Assembly (NCBI GenBank): GCA_937960755.1 | Contig: CALGOL010000584.1 | Coordinates: 1-19,202 of the forward strand | Direction: 5' to 3' | DNA length: 19,202 nucleotides | Source of the DNA: an uncultured Azospirillum sp. | GTDB lineage: Bacteria; Pseudomonadota; Alphaproteobacteria; Azospirillales; Azospirillaceae | Part shown: piece after piece, positions 7,192-15,406 of the stretch | How the letters are laid out: every line of letters begins with the position of its first letter | How positions within the stretch are numbered: the first letter of the stretch is position 1 | Notes under the pieces: generated by a model | Seen by the model: only the letters and a program-made list of their open reading frames with translations | Database searches by the model: none | What the model was told of the DNA's origin: nothing | Position numbers and translations under genes: made by a program

Positions 7192-7815
7192 ATGGAAGGC
7201 CAGCTGACGTCGTACTTCGCGGCTCTCGCCCAACTGGCGCGGTCGGTTGAGGTGTCCGCGGACGCGGGGAGCGGGATCGCGGCCGACGAGGGAGTGAGGC
7301 GCGTTCAGACGGCGGCGCGCGCCGCCCATGACCGGGGCGACAAGATCATGTTCGTCGGCAACGGCGGCAGCGCCGCCATCGCCAGCCACTGCGCGATCGA
7401 CTATTCCAAGAACGGCGGCTTGCGGGCGACCGCGTTCAACGACGGCGCCGCGCTGACCTGTCTCGGCAACGACCTCGGCTATGAGAACGTCTTCTCCACC
7501 CAAATCGAGCTGCACGCGCGCGCCGGCGATCTTCTGATCGCCATCAGCAGTTCCGGCCGATCACCCAACATTCTGAACGCGGTGAAGGCGGCGCGGGCGC
7601 GCGGCTGCATGGTGGTCACCCTCAGCGGCTTCACCCCCGAAAACCCGCTGAGAACCATGGGCGACGTCAATTTCTACGTGGCGTCGTCACAGTACGGTTT
7701 CGTGGAAATCCTGCATCTGACGCTGTGCCACGCGATTCTTGATCTCGCCATGGGTTGGCGCGACGAGTCTTCGGCGGCGTCCCGAACGGAGTCAGCCCGA
7801 ATGGAGTCGGTATGA
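7192..7815 (+). CDS. SIS-domain sugar-phosphate isomerase, GmhA-like
   Basis: The 207-residue protein carries the SIS fold of phosphoheptose isomerases (sedoheptulose 7-phosphate to D-glycero-manno-heptose 7-phosphate). The phosphate loop FVGNGGSAA spans residues 54-62, followed by LTCLGNDLGYE and the second phosphate-binding segment AISSSGRSPN. The C-terminal helix has VEILHLTLCHAILDL, with two histidines in the region where GmhA has its catalytic His. At the position where GmhA usually has a catalytic Glu (the AAE/EE element after GNGGSA) this protein seems to have Asp in HCAIDYSKNGG, so activity or substrate may differ. DiaA-like DNA-replication factors share the fold, but the neighbouring kinase/nucleotidyltransferase favours the sugar role. 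ATG 7192 has a GAGAG site upstream. Its stop overlaps the next start (ATGA). Confidence 0.82.
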   Translation: MEGQLTSYFAALAQLARSVEVSADAGSGIAADEGVRRVQTAARAAHDRGDKIMFVGNGGSAAIASHCAIDYSKNGGLRATAFNDGAALTCLGNDLGYENVFSTQIELHARAGDLLIAISSSGRSPNILNAVKAARARGCMVVTLSGFTPENPLRTMGDVNFYVASSQYGFVEILHLTLCHAILDLAMGWRDESSAASRTESARMESV

Positions 7816-8816
7816 TGAGCGAGAAGACATGGCGCGTCATGGTGACCGGCGGCGCGGGATATGTGGGCGCCGTTCTCGTGCCTAAATTGCTGGCGGCCGG
7901 ACATGCGGTCACCGTGCTCGACCTCTACCTCTATGGAGACGAGGCTCTGGAAGGATGTCGCGGACACCCGAACCTGCGCGAAATACGCGGCGATCTGCGC
8001 GATGCGAACGTGGTGGCCGACGCCTTGGCCGGGTGCGACGCGGTCATTCATCTCGCCTGCATCTCCAACGACCCGTCGTTCGAACTGAACCCCGCCCTGG
8101 GCAGGTCGATCAACCTCGACGCTTTTCGTCCGCTGGTGCGCGCCGCCAAGGCCGCCGGGGCGCGCCGCTTCATCTACGCCTCTTCGTCCTCGGTGTACGG
8201 CGTCAAGGAAGGGGTGGAGGTTACTGAAGATCTGAGCCTGGAGCCCCTGACCGACTACTCGCGCTTCAAGGCCGCCTGCGAGGCCATCCTGGAGGAAGAG
8301 CGCGCCCCCGGCTTCGTCACCTTGACCATCAGGCCGGCGACCGTCTGCGGCTACTCTCCCCGCCAAAGGCTGGACGTGATCGTGAACATCCTGACCAACC
8401 ACGCGGTGAACGCGGGTCGGGTCAAAGTGATGGGAGGCGCCCAGCTTCGCCCGAACATCCATATCGACGATATGTGCGACGTCTATCTAACCGGGTTGGC
8501 GCTTCCCGACGAGACGATCGACGGCAAAATCTACAATGCCGGAGAGAAGAATCACTCGGTGGCGGCTCTCGCCGATATCGTCCGTTCGGTGGTCGGACCC
8601 CACGTCCAGGCGGAGGTTCTGCCTTCCGACGATCCCCGCTCCTACCACGTCTCCTCCGAGAAGATCGCCCGGGAGTGGGGATTTCGGCCCCGACGCACCA
8701 TCGAAGACGCCGTGCGCGATCTCGTCGCCGCTTTCGCCGCGGGCAAGCTTCCCGATGCGATGAACGACCGGCGCTATTACAATATCCGCACGATGCAACA
8801 TGTCGGTCTGCAGTGA
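7812..8816 (+). CDS. NAD-dependent epimerase/dehydratase (extended SDR)
   Basis: A 334-residue extended SDR. The Rossmann motif TGGAGYVG is at residues 12-19, the Ser region reads SSSSVYG and the catalytic pair is Tyr149/Lys153 in YSRFK. The TIRPATVCGYSPRQRLD and RPNIHIDDMCDVY blocks are like those of dTDP/GDP/CDP-sugar epimerases and reductases in LPS and capsule clusters, and the end YYNIRTMQ is also seen in such SDRs. I chose ATG 7812 because it overlaps the stop of the SIS gene in the usual ATGA manner; an ATG directly follows it. The frame remains open further upstream within the SIS gene, but those codons belong to that gene. It probably works on the nucleotide sugar made by the two preceding gene products, for instance as a C4 or C6 epimerase or a reductase. 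Confidence 0.85.
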   Translation: MMSEKTWRVMVTGGAGYVGAVLVPKLLAAGHAVTVLDLYLYGDEALEGCRGHPNLREIRGDLRDANVVADALAGCDAVIHLACISNDPSFELNPALGRSINLDAFRPLVRAAKAAGARRFIYASSSSVYGVKEGVEVTEDLSLEPLTDYSRFKAACEAILEEERAPGFVTLTIRPATVCGYSPRQRLDVIVNILTNHAVNAGRVKVMGGAQLRPNIHIDDMCDVYLTGLALPDETIDGKIYNAGEKNHSVAALADIVRSVVGPHVQAEVLPSDDPRSYHVSSEKIAREWGFRPRRTIEDAVRDLVAAFAAGKLPDAMNDRRYYNIRTMQHVGLQ

Positions 8817-8833
8817 CCCGAAGAGCGCACGCC

Positions 8834-9805
8834 ATGCGAACCGCCGAAATTGACGAGACCTTGTCCCTGCTGCGTGCGATGCTTCGCATCCGCCTGATCG
8901 AGGAGGAGATCGCCGCGCGTTACGCCGAGCAGGAGATGCGCTGCCCGGTCCACCTGTCCACCGGGCAGGAGGCCGTGGCGGTAGGCGTCTGCGCCGCGCT
9001 GCGTCCCGACGACAAGGTGGTCAGCACCCATCGCTGCCATGCCCATTATCTGGCCAAGGGTGGCGATCTCAAGGCGATGTTGGCTGAAATGTATGGCCGC
9101 GCGGCGGGATGTTGCGGGGGGCGTGGCGGGTCGATGCACCTGTTCGACGATGACGCGGGCGTTCTGCTCAGCTTGCCCATCGTCGGCAGTTGCCTGCCCA
9201 TCGCCAACGGGGTCGCCCTCTCCATGATCCAGCGGGGGCTCGACGCCGTCTCGGTCGCCTTCTTCGGCGATGGCGCCACCGAGGAGGGCGTCTTTCACGA
9301 GACGCTGAATTTCGCCGCGGTGCACCGGCTGCCGGCGCTGTTTGTGCTCGAGAATAACCTCTACTCCTGCTACACGGGATTGGATGACCGTCAGCCCGCG
9401 CGTCCCTTCTCCGCATTGGCCGACGCCCATGCGATCCCGACGGACGGGGCGGACGGCAACGACGTCGAGGCGGTGCGCGAAGCGACCGCCCGGGCGGTCG
9501 CCCGGGCCCGGGCCGGAGAGGGGCCAACGCTGCTGGTGTTCGACACCTATCGCTGGCGCGAACACTGCGGCCCCAATTTCGACAACGACATCGGATATCG
9601 CACCGAGACGGAGTTTCTATCCTGGAAGGATCGATGTCCGGTGGAGCGTCTCGCCACCCGCCTCCGCGCCGCCGACCTGATTGACGAGGCTGGATTGGAG
9701 GCGATCCGAAACGCCATTGGAGACGAGATCGGCGAGGCCTTCGCTTTCGCCAAAGCGGCTCCCTTTCCGGATCCGGAGACGGTTGGAAATCATGTCTACG
9801 CCTGA
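8834..9805 (+). CDS. Thiamine-diphosphate E1 alpha subunit (2-oxoacid dehydrogenase type)
   Basis: The 323-residue protein matches the alpha subunit of heterotetrameric pyruvate/acetoin/branched-chain 2-oxoacid dehydrogenase E1. It shows HLSTGQEAVAVG near residues 40-51, STHRCHAHYLAKGG (the phosphorylation-loop-side His region), GRGGSMHLFD and the thiamine-binding signature from GDG at 145-147 to NN at 174-175, ~30 residues apart as expected. E1 decarboxylates a 2-oxoacid and passes the acyl group to a lipoyl E2. No E2 or E3 gene is in the cluster, so here it may hand the two-carbon or acyl unit to a sugar instead (inference). ATG 8834 follows GAAGAG; the stop overlaps the beta-subunit start by 14 bases, implying translational coupling. 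Confidence 0.88.
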   Translation: MRTAEIDETLSLLRAMLRIRLIEEEIAARYAEQEMRCPVHLSTGQEAVAVGVCAALRPDDKVVSTHRCHAHYLAKGGDLKAMLAEMYGRAAGCCGGRGGSMHLFDDDAGVLLSLPIVGSCLPIANGVALSMIQRGLDAVSVAFFGDGATEEGVFHETLNFAAVHRLPALFVLENNLYSCYTGLDDRQPARPFSALADAHAIPTDGADGNDVEAVREATARAVARARAGEGPTLLVFDTYRWREHCGPNFDNDIGYRTETEFLSWKDRCPVERLATRLRAADLIDEAGLEAIRNAIGDEIGEAFAFAKAAPFPDPETVGNHVYA

Positions 9806-10880
9806 AACACGAATACTCACCGTCGCCGAGGCGTTGCGCGAAGCGACCGACGTGGCGATGGAGCGTGACGAGTCGGTCTTCGTCATGGGCGAAGGCGTCG
9901 CCGACCCCAAGGCGATATTCGGGACCACTGGGGGGTTGCTCGAAAAATACGGCTCGCGACGGGTCATGGAGATGCCGATCGCCGAAAACGGCTTCACCGG
10001 CGCCGCGATCGGGGCGGCGCTAATGGGGCGGCGACCGCTGATTATTCATCAGCGCGTCGACTTCGCCCTTCTGTCCCTGGAGCAGCTCTTCAACAACGCC
10101 GCCAAGATCAGCTACGTCTCCAACGGCAAGCACCGGGTTCCTCTGGTGGTCCGCATGATCGTCGGACGCGGCTGGGGACAGGGGCCGGCGCACTCCCAAA
10201 GCCTGGAAACCCTGTTCGCCATGGTTCCCGGCCTGAAGGTCGTCATGCCCTCCACCGCGCGGGAGGCCAAGGGCCAACTGATCGCGGCGCTGGAGGACGA
10301 CAACCCGGTGCTCGTCATCGAACACCGCTGGGTTCATTACGCCACCGGCGAGGTTCCCCCCGGTCGCTACGTCGTTCCCCTCGACGGTCCGAGAATCGTC
10401 CGGCCGGGTGCGGACGTGACGATCGTCGCCACCTCGTACATGTTGCTGGAGGCGTTGTGCGCCGCCGAGGCGTTGGCCGAGGCGGGAGTGTCCGCCGAAG
10501 TGATCGACATGGCCGTGATCCGTCCCTTCTCGCCGAGAATGGTCGTCGATTCCGTACGGCGAACCGGGCGGCTGATGGTGGTCGACACCGGTTTTCGGCG
10601 TTTCGGCGTCGGCGCGGAACTGGCGGCTTGCGTGGCGGAAGAGGCGCTGGGCGCGCTGCGGGCCCCTCCTTTGCGTTTCGGCCTGCCCGACCACCCCACT
10701 CCCAGCAGCCGCGCGCTGCTTGGCGGCTTCTATCCGAACGCCCTCACCATCATTGATGCGGCCGCCGGACTGGCCGGAGCCGACCCTCTCCGCCTGACCG
10801 CGCCGCGCGAGCGCATGGCGGCCGAGTTGGCCAAACTTCCCATGGACGTGCCCCACCCCACGTTTCGCGGGCCATTTTGA
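9792..10880 (+). CDS. Thiamine-diphosphate E1 beta subunit (transketolase-like)
   Basis: A 362-residue partner of the preceding alpha subunit. The pyrimidine-binding Glu65 stands in MPIAENGFTGAAIGAALMG, and the motifs VGRGWGQGPAHSQSLE, PGLKVVMPSTAREAKG and VIDMAVIRPFSPRMV are diagnostic of E1 beta chains. The C-terminal transketolase domain continues with RRFGVGAELAACVAEEAL. In pyruvate or acetoin dehydrogenases the C-terminal region is followed by an E2 gene; here it is followed by two aminotransferases. The start at 9792 lies inside the alpha gene, with GGTTGGAAATC just ahead. The active site forms between alpha and beta, so both are needed. Likely function is carboligation or acyl transfer in making a branched or acylated sugar, which is inference. 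Confidence 0.88.
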   Translation: MSTPETRILTVAEALREATDVAMERDESVFVMGEGVADPKAIFGTTGGLLEKYGSRRVMEMPIAENGFTGAAIGAALMGRRPLIIHQRVDFALLSLEQLFNNAAKISYVSNGKHRVPLVVRMIVGRGWGQGPAHSQSLETLFAMVPGLKVVMPSTAREAKGQLIAALEDDNPVLVIEHRWVHYATGEVPPGRYVVPLDGPRIVRPGADVTIVATSYMLLEALCAAEALAEAGVSAEVIDMAVIRPFSPRMVVDSVRRTGRLMVVDTGFRRFGVGAELAACVAEEALGALRAPPLRFGLPDHPTPSSRALLGGFYPNALTIIDAAAGLAGADPLRLTAPRERMAAELAKLPMDVPHPTFRGPF

Positions 10881-10893
10881 GCCGGAGCATTCA

Positions 10894-11997
10894 ATGAAGG
10901 TTCGTTACTCCTATCTGCCGCAGCAGTTCGCCGAAATCGACGATCTCCTCGAACGGATTAAGAATTTTGTCGCCACCGGCGACTTCACGCTGGGCGAGCC
11001 GGTGGCGGAGTTCGAAAATCGGTTCGCCCGGTTGATCGGCGCCAAGCATGCGATCGGCGTCAACTCCGGCACCGACGCCATCAAGTTGTCGCTGAAGGCC
11101 GCCGGCGTCGGGCATGGCGATGAGGTCGTCACCGCCGCGAACACCTTTATCGCCACAGTGGGCGCCATCGCCGAGCTGGGCGCCGTCCCGGTGTTCGTCG
11201 ATTGCGACGACACCTTCTGCATGAACGTCAATCAGGTCGAGGCCGCCATCACCCCTCGCGCCAAGGCCATCCTGCCGGTTCATTTCACCGGCTATATGAC
11301 CGACATGCGGGCCTTGCTGCCGATCGCCGAAAGACACGGGCTTTCGGTGATCGAGGACGCTTGTCAGGGCATCCTAGCCAATATCGAAGGGCGTAATTCC
11401 GGCACCTGGGGCATGACCGGCGCCTTTTCGCTACATCCGCTGAAGAACCTTAACGTCTGGGGCGACGCCGGCGTCATCGTCACCGACGACGACGACGTGG
11501 CGCGCCGACTGCGCCTGCTGCGCAACCACGGCATGCGCAATCGCGACGAAATCGAGCTGCTGGGGTATAACAGCCGGCTCGACAGCCTTCAGGCCGTGGT
11601 CGGGAACTGGCTGATCGGCGACGCTCAAAAGATATCCGACAAGCGGATCGAGAACGCCGAATACTACGACGAGCATCTGGCCCGCATTCCGCAGATACGC
11701 ATCCCGCCGCGCCCGCCGGGAATGCGCCTAGTCTATCATCTCTACATCGTTTTCGCGGAAGATCGCGACGGATTGCTGCGTTACGTTCAGGAGCGGGGGA
11801 TTGAGGCCAAGATCCACTATCCGATCCCCCTCTATCTGCAAGACGCTCTCAAGCATCTGGGGCATGATTGGGGGGATTTCCCCGTCACTGATCGCCACAC
11901 CAGGGAAATCATCACGTTTCCGACCGACCAGCACATAAGCCGGGAGGAGCAGGATTACGTGATCGAAACCGTGCGGAGCTATTATGCCGGACGCTGA
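10894..11997 (+). CDS. DegT/DnrJ/EryC1-type PLP aminotransferase (first copy)
   Basis: This 367-residue protein is a full-length DegT-family enzyme, the class that transaminates 3-keto or 4-keto nucleotide sugars using glutamate or glutamine. The PLP lysine is Lys184 in SLHPLKNLNVWGDAG. Other landmarks are GVNSGTDAIKLSLKAAGVG, ITPRAKAILPVHFTGYM and SVIEDACQG, with the Asp that binds the pyridine ring. The C-terminal part has IHYPIPLYLQDALKHLG. The order of these blocks matches sugar 3-aminotransferases such as QdtB/FdtB and DesV more than UDP-bacillosamine enzymes, though this is a judgement by eye. GGAG precedes the ATG. The last 14 bases overlap the second aminotransferase gene. Confidence 0.88.
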   Translation: MKVRYSYLPQQFAEIDDLLERIKNFVATGDFTLGEPVAEFENRFARLIGAKHAIGVNSGTDAIKLSLKAAGVGHGDEVVTAANTFIATVGAIAELGAVPVFVDCDDTFCMNVNQVEAAITPRAKAILPVHFTGYMTDMRALLPIAERHGLSVIEDACQGILANIEGRNSGTWGMTGAFSLHPLKNLNVWGDAGVIVTDDDDVARRLRLLRNHGMRNRDEIELLGYNSRLDSLQAVVGNWLIGDAQKISDKRIENAEYYDEHLARIPQIRIPPRPPGMRLVYHLYIVFAEDRDGLLRYVQERGIEAKIHYPIPLYLQDALKHLGHDWGDFPVTDRHTREIITFPTDQHISREEQDYVIETVRSYYAGR

Positions 11998-13111
11998 TCG
12001 CCCTATACCCTACGTCAACCTCCAGGCCCAGTTCGAGGAGGAGGGGGATGAGCTTCTGGCCGTGGTGACGGCCGCGCTGAAACGGGCCGACTTCGTCGGC
12101 GGCGCCGCGGTTGGCGAACTGGAAAAGGCGCTGGCGGATTTTCACGGCGTGGCCGACGCGGTCGCGCTGAACTCCGGAACCGACGCTCTGATCCTCGCGA
12201 TGCGGGCGCTGGGCGTCGGCCGCGGCGACGAGGTCATCACCCCGGCGAATTCCTTTATCGCCTCCACCGCCGCCATCATGCATGTCGGCGCCACGCCGGT
12301 TCTGGTTGACGTGCAGCCCGATCAGAACATTGATCCCGACGCGGTGGAACGCGCCGTCACGTCGCGAACCAAGGCGATCATGCCCGTGCATCTGACCGGT
12401 CGCGTCGCCGACATGGGGCGGATCGCCGCGCTGGCCGAACGGCGCGGCCTGTTGGTGATCGAAGACGCCGCTCAGGCCATCGGTTCCGGTTTGGACGGGC
12501 GGCTCGCCGGCGCAATGGGCGACTTCGGCTGTTTTTCCGCCCACCCGCTGAAGAACCTCAACGCCTGTGGCGACGCGGGCTTCCTAATCACCAACCGGTC
12601 GGATTTGGCCGAGCGGATACGGCGGCTGCGCAACCACGGCATGGCTGATCGGAATACGGTCGCCGAATTCGGGTTGGTGTCGCGCATGGACACCTTGCAG
12701 GCCGCCATACTGGCGATGCGTCTGAAGCGTCTGCCCGGCGTGATCGAACGTCGCCGTCGCAACGCCGCCCTCTACGATTCGCTGCTTGATCGGAACCTGA
12801 TCTTCATTCCCCCGGACCGGGAGGGCGAGTTCAACACATTCCACACCTACGTCATCCAGGTCGACCGACGCGATGCGCTTCAGGCTCATTTGGCGGCGCG
12901 GGGAATTGGAACAGCCATCCACTATCCGGTTCCGATACATCTGCAACCCGCCGCCGCCAGTCTGGGATACCGACCCGGCGATTTTCCGGTGGCGGAGGCC
13001 CAGGCTGGCCGCATTCTGACTCTGCCGATCAATCAGTTCCTGACCCCCGACGATATCGAACGCGTCGCCGGAGAGGTCAACGCTTTCCTTCGGAATCGAG
13101 ACTTTCCATGA
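11984..13111 (+). CDS. DegT/DnrJ/EryC1-type PLP aminotransferase (second copy)
   Basis: A 375-residue paralogue of the gene just before it. It shares NSGTDALILAMRALGVGRGD, ITPANSFIASTAAIMHVGA, IMPVHLTGRVADM and the PLP lysine Lys190 in AHPLKNLNACGDAG, and ends with IHYPVPIHLQPAAASLGY. The two copies differ enough in the active-site loop (ACGDAG here, VWGDAG there) that they are probably not redundant; they may act at different carbons or in different steps. The gene starts inside the end of the first aminotransferase and its stop overlaps the next start (ATGA). Confidence 0.88.
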   Translation: MPDADRPIPYVNLQAQFEEEGDELLAVVTAALKRADFVGGAAVGELEKALADFHGVADAVALNSGTDALILAMRALGVGRGDEVITPANSFIASTAAIMHVGATPVLVDVQPDQNIDPDAVERAVTSRTKAIMPVHLTGRVADMGRIAALAERRGLLVIEDAAQAIGSGLDGRLAGAMGDFGCFSAHPLKNLNACGDAGFLITNRSDLAERIRRLRNHGMADRNTVAEFGLVSRMDTLQAAILAMRLKRLPGVIERRRRNAALYDSLLDRNLIFIPPDREGEFNTFHTYVIQVDRRDALQAHLAARGIGTAIHYPVPIHLQPAAASLGYRPGDFPVAEAQAGRILTLPINQFLTPDDIERVAGEVNAFLRNRDFP

Positions 13112-14202
13112 CCGCCAACGCCAGCCTGGCGCCGATCCAATACGAAACCCTCGTCGCCGAGTTTCGGGACGGTCTGTTGAACGCCTCCCGCTGTCACACC
13201 GCCTCGCAGGATTTCCTGGAGATATGGGTGCCCGACGAGGATCCGGTGCGCGGCATTCTCAACATGGCGGAATCCGCCGAAGCCGTCGGCCGCCCGGATA
13301 TTGCGGTGAGGGTCGGTCTCGACACCCTGCCAACGGAACGTCACGGCGAACTGCTGGGGCTGCTGTCGGCGCTGGGACACGCCTCCATCGACGCCGGCGC
13401 GGATGGCGGCGGTGTGGTCGTCACCGTGAGCGCGCTGGGAGTCGGGTCCGCTCTGCGGCGCGTGCATCACTCGCTTCGTCAGGGCATGCACCGACGCCTG
13501 GCGGCCATCGACCACGAAGGCGCGCTGGAGGAAGCCGAGGGGTTGGTGCGCGTGGCCGTCGTCGACGGCTCCGCGGAACTGATCGTTTTGATCGATCCCG
13601 ACACTCACCTCATCGAAAAGGCCCGTCATGATCGGGGACGGGGGCCGGTGGAGCGCGCGCTGCTCGACGTCTTCTGCGCGGTCATCGAGAACACGCCGGT
13701 GGACGACGCCGCCGATCACGGACCGATCAACGCTATGGCGGCCTTGCGGGACGGCGACGCGGCGCGGCCCGTCGCCGGCATTCTGCATCCGGTCAACGCC
13801 GACCCGGCCTTCGTTCCGTTGTCCCGCATGGCCCACCACCTGCGCGACGCCTATCGGGAACGAAGCGGCATGGCGGATCGCCGCAACGAGTTCGATCCTC
13901 CGCCCGACGCCCGATGGCTGGCGCTGACCGATGCGGAACGGGAGGAACGGCTCGCGGCGGGGATCATCGCCTTTCTCGACGGAATCGGGCGTTCCCGCGA
14001 CAGCATATCCCTGCTGCGGCTGGATGACGATCTGAACGGCCGCCCCGTCAGAGCCGTGGTCTCCTTCGCGGCGGCGGTGACGGCCGGAGAAAAGCCGGAT
14101 CTGATGCGCGCCCTGGAGCGCCATGTGAAGCGGAGCGTGGAAGGCAGGGTCCAGCTCTACCACGAACAACGCAAGGACGAGAACGCCATCCGCCGCCTGT
14201 GA
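13108..14202 (+). CDS. Protein of unknown function in the glycan cluster
   Basis: I do not recognise this 364-residue protein. It has no signal peptide or membrane segment and appears alpha/beta and soluble. The first third has QDFLEIWVPDEDPVRGILNM and a helix-rich stretch. Two similar beta-alpha units are visible: VVVTVSALGVGSALRRVHHS (about residues 108-127) and RAVVSFAAAVTAGEKPDLM (about 312-330), each followed by a basic amphipathic helix, which suggests an internal duplication. A middle segment, ELIVLIDPDTHLIEKA, has hydrophobic strand character. The C-terminus LYHEQRKDENAIRRL is charged. The start overlaps the second aminotransferase stop by four bases and a radical SAM gene follows 79 bases later, so it is embedded in the pathway and may be an accessory or a new enzyme. 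Confidence 0.75.
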   Translation: MTANASLAPIQYETLVAEFRDGLLNASRCHTASQDFLEIWVPDEDPVRGILNMAESAEAVGRPDIAVRVGLDTLPTERHGELLGLLSALGHASIDAGADGGGVVVTVSALGVGSALRRVHHSLRQGMHRRLAAIDHEGALEEAEGLVRVAVVDGSAELIVLIDPDTHLIEKARHDRGRGPVERALLDVFCAVIENTPVDDAADHGPINAMAALRDGDAARPVAGILHPVNADPAFVPLSRMAHHLRDAYRERSGMADRRNEFDPPPDARWLALTDAEREERLAAGIIAFLDGIGRSRDSISLLRLDDDLNGRPVRAVVSFAAAVTAGEKPDLMRALERHVKRSVEGRVQLYHEQRKDENAIRRL

Positions 14203-14243
14203 CGCGTACGCCCACGCACCCAGGCCATACGCCCAGGGGCGCC

Positions 14244-14260
14244 CCGTTCGCTTTGAACGG
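14244..14260 (+). other. Small hairpin ahead of the radical SAM gene
   Basis: CCGTTC (14244-14249) pairs with GAACGG (14255-14260) over a five-base loop in the only notable gap inside the cluster core (14203-14281). It is too short and lacks a T run to be a convincing terminator. It could affect translation or mRNA processing, but it could also be chance. Confidence 0.2.
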
Positions 14261-14281
14261 ACGACCACGGAGATTTCGACT

Positions 14282-15406
14282 ATGACCAACTTGATGCCCG
14301 AACACGCCCAGCTCGTTCTCGATGGGACCAAGATCGCGTGGCATCTTGATCGCGTGCGCGCCTGGGAACGCGGCGAGCGGGTGGCGCCGATCACTATCGA
14401 CATGGCGCTCACCCGCGCCTGCAACTACGGGTGTCACTTCTGTTACGCGATGTTGCAGGAGAATGATCGGCAGGTGATAACCCAGAAGGTGATCTACGAT
14501 TTCCTTGAGGATTGCGCCGAAATCGGCGTCAAAGGAATCTCGCTGGTGTCGGATGGAGAGAGCACCATTTCGCCGGTGTTCGTCGACACCATCGTGCGGG
14601 GCAGCGAGCTCGGCCTCTCCATGGCCGCCGGCACCAACGGTTTTGTGCTGAACAGGCGCAAGCTGGAGGAGATACTGCCCCACATGACCTACCTGCGAAT
14701 CAACATCTCCGCAGGTGAGCGCGCGCGCTACGCCGAGATCATGGGGGTGAAGGAGCATTGGTTCGACCGCATCTGCGACAATATCCGCGAGATGGTGGCG
14801 ATCAAGAAACGCGACGGCTTGGGGGTGACTATCGGCTTGCAGATGGTCTTAATGCCGCAATACGCCGACCAGATACTGCCGCTGGCCCAGCTCGGCAAGG
14901 AATTGCGCCCCGACTATCTGGTGATAAAGCATTGCTCGGACGACGAGGACGGCACGCTGGGCGTCGATTACGGCGCCTACGAGGCGATCTACGATAAACT
15001 GCGCCAGGCCGAGGCCTTGTCGGACGAGGAATACAAGGTCGTGGTCAAATGGTCCAAGATCCACGACGGCCATCATCGCGATTATCAACGCTGCTACGGT
15101 CCGCCCTTCATGATCCAGTTGTCCGGCTCGGGCCTAGTGGCCCCGTGCGGGATGCTGTTCAACGAACGCTACAAGAAGTTCCACGTCGGCAACATCTGTG
15201 AAACCCGTTTCAAGGACATCTGGGCTTCGGATCGCTATTGGGAGGTGATGAACTATCTGGCCGGGCCGGAATTCAACGCCCAGACCATGTGCGGCACCTT
15301 GTGCCTGCAACACAAGGTCAATCAGGCTCTCGACGCCCACATCAAGGGCCGCCACGTCATCCAGCCCCCGACCGGAACGCCGCCGCAACACCTCTCCTTC
15401 ATCTGA
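14282..15406 (+). CDS. Radical SAM/SPASM enzyme
   Basis: A 374-residue protein with the radical SAM cluster motif CNYGCHFC (Cys47, Cys51, Cys54), SLVSDGESTIS corresponding to the GGEP-like SAM strand and a TIM-barrel region after it. The C-terminal part has SPASM-type cysteines in RCYGPPF (271), PCGMLF (289), GNICETRF (306) and CGTLC (337, 341), which would bind one or two auxiliary Fe-S clusters. Such enzymes abstract hydrogen by a 5'-deoxyadenosyl radical; in sugar clusters they can epimerise, dehydrate or deaminate the sugar or modify a carrier, but substrate cannot be inferred. GGAG precedes the ATG. The stop codon is the first TGA of a 12-bp tandem repeat that runs to the NUDIX gene. Confidence 0.88.
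   Translation: MTNLMPEHAQLVLDGTKIAWHLDRVRAWERGERVAPITIDMALTRACNYGCHFCYAMLQENDRQVITQKVIYDFLEDCAEIGVKGISLVSDGESTISPVFVDTIVRGSELGLSMAAGTNGFVLNRRKLEEILPHMTYLRINISAGERARYAEIMGVKEHWFDRICDNIREMVAIKKRDGLGVTIGLQMVLMPQYADQILPLAQLGKELRPDYLVIKHCSDDEDGTLGVDYGAYEAIYDKLRQAEALSDEEYKVVVKWSKIHDGHHRDYQRCYGPPFMIQLSGSGLVAPCGMLFNERYKKFHVGNICETRFKDIWASDRYWEVMNYLAGPEFNAQTMCGTLCLQHKVNQALDAHIKGRHVIQPPTGTPPQHLSFI

Noticed and set aside
13033..14424. Long minus-strand frame (463 codons) opposite the unknown protein gene
   Set aside because: It is antisense to three well-supported genes and is explained by GC-rich codon bias; the plus frame has start/stop coupling with its neighbours.
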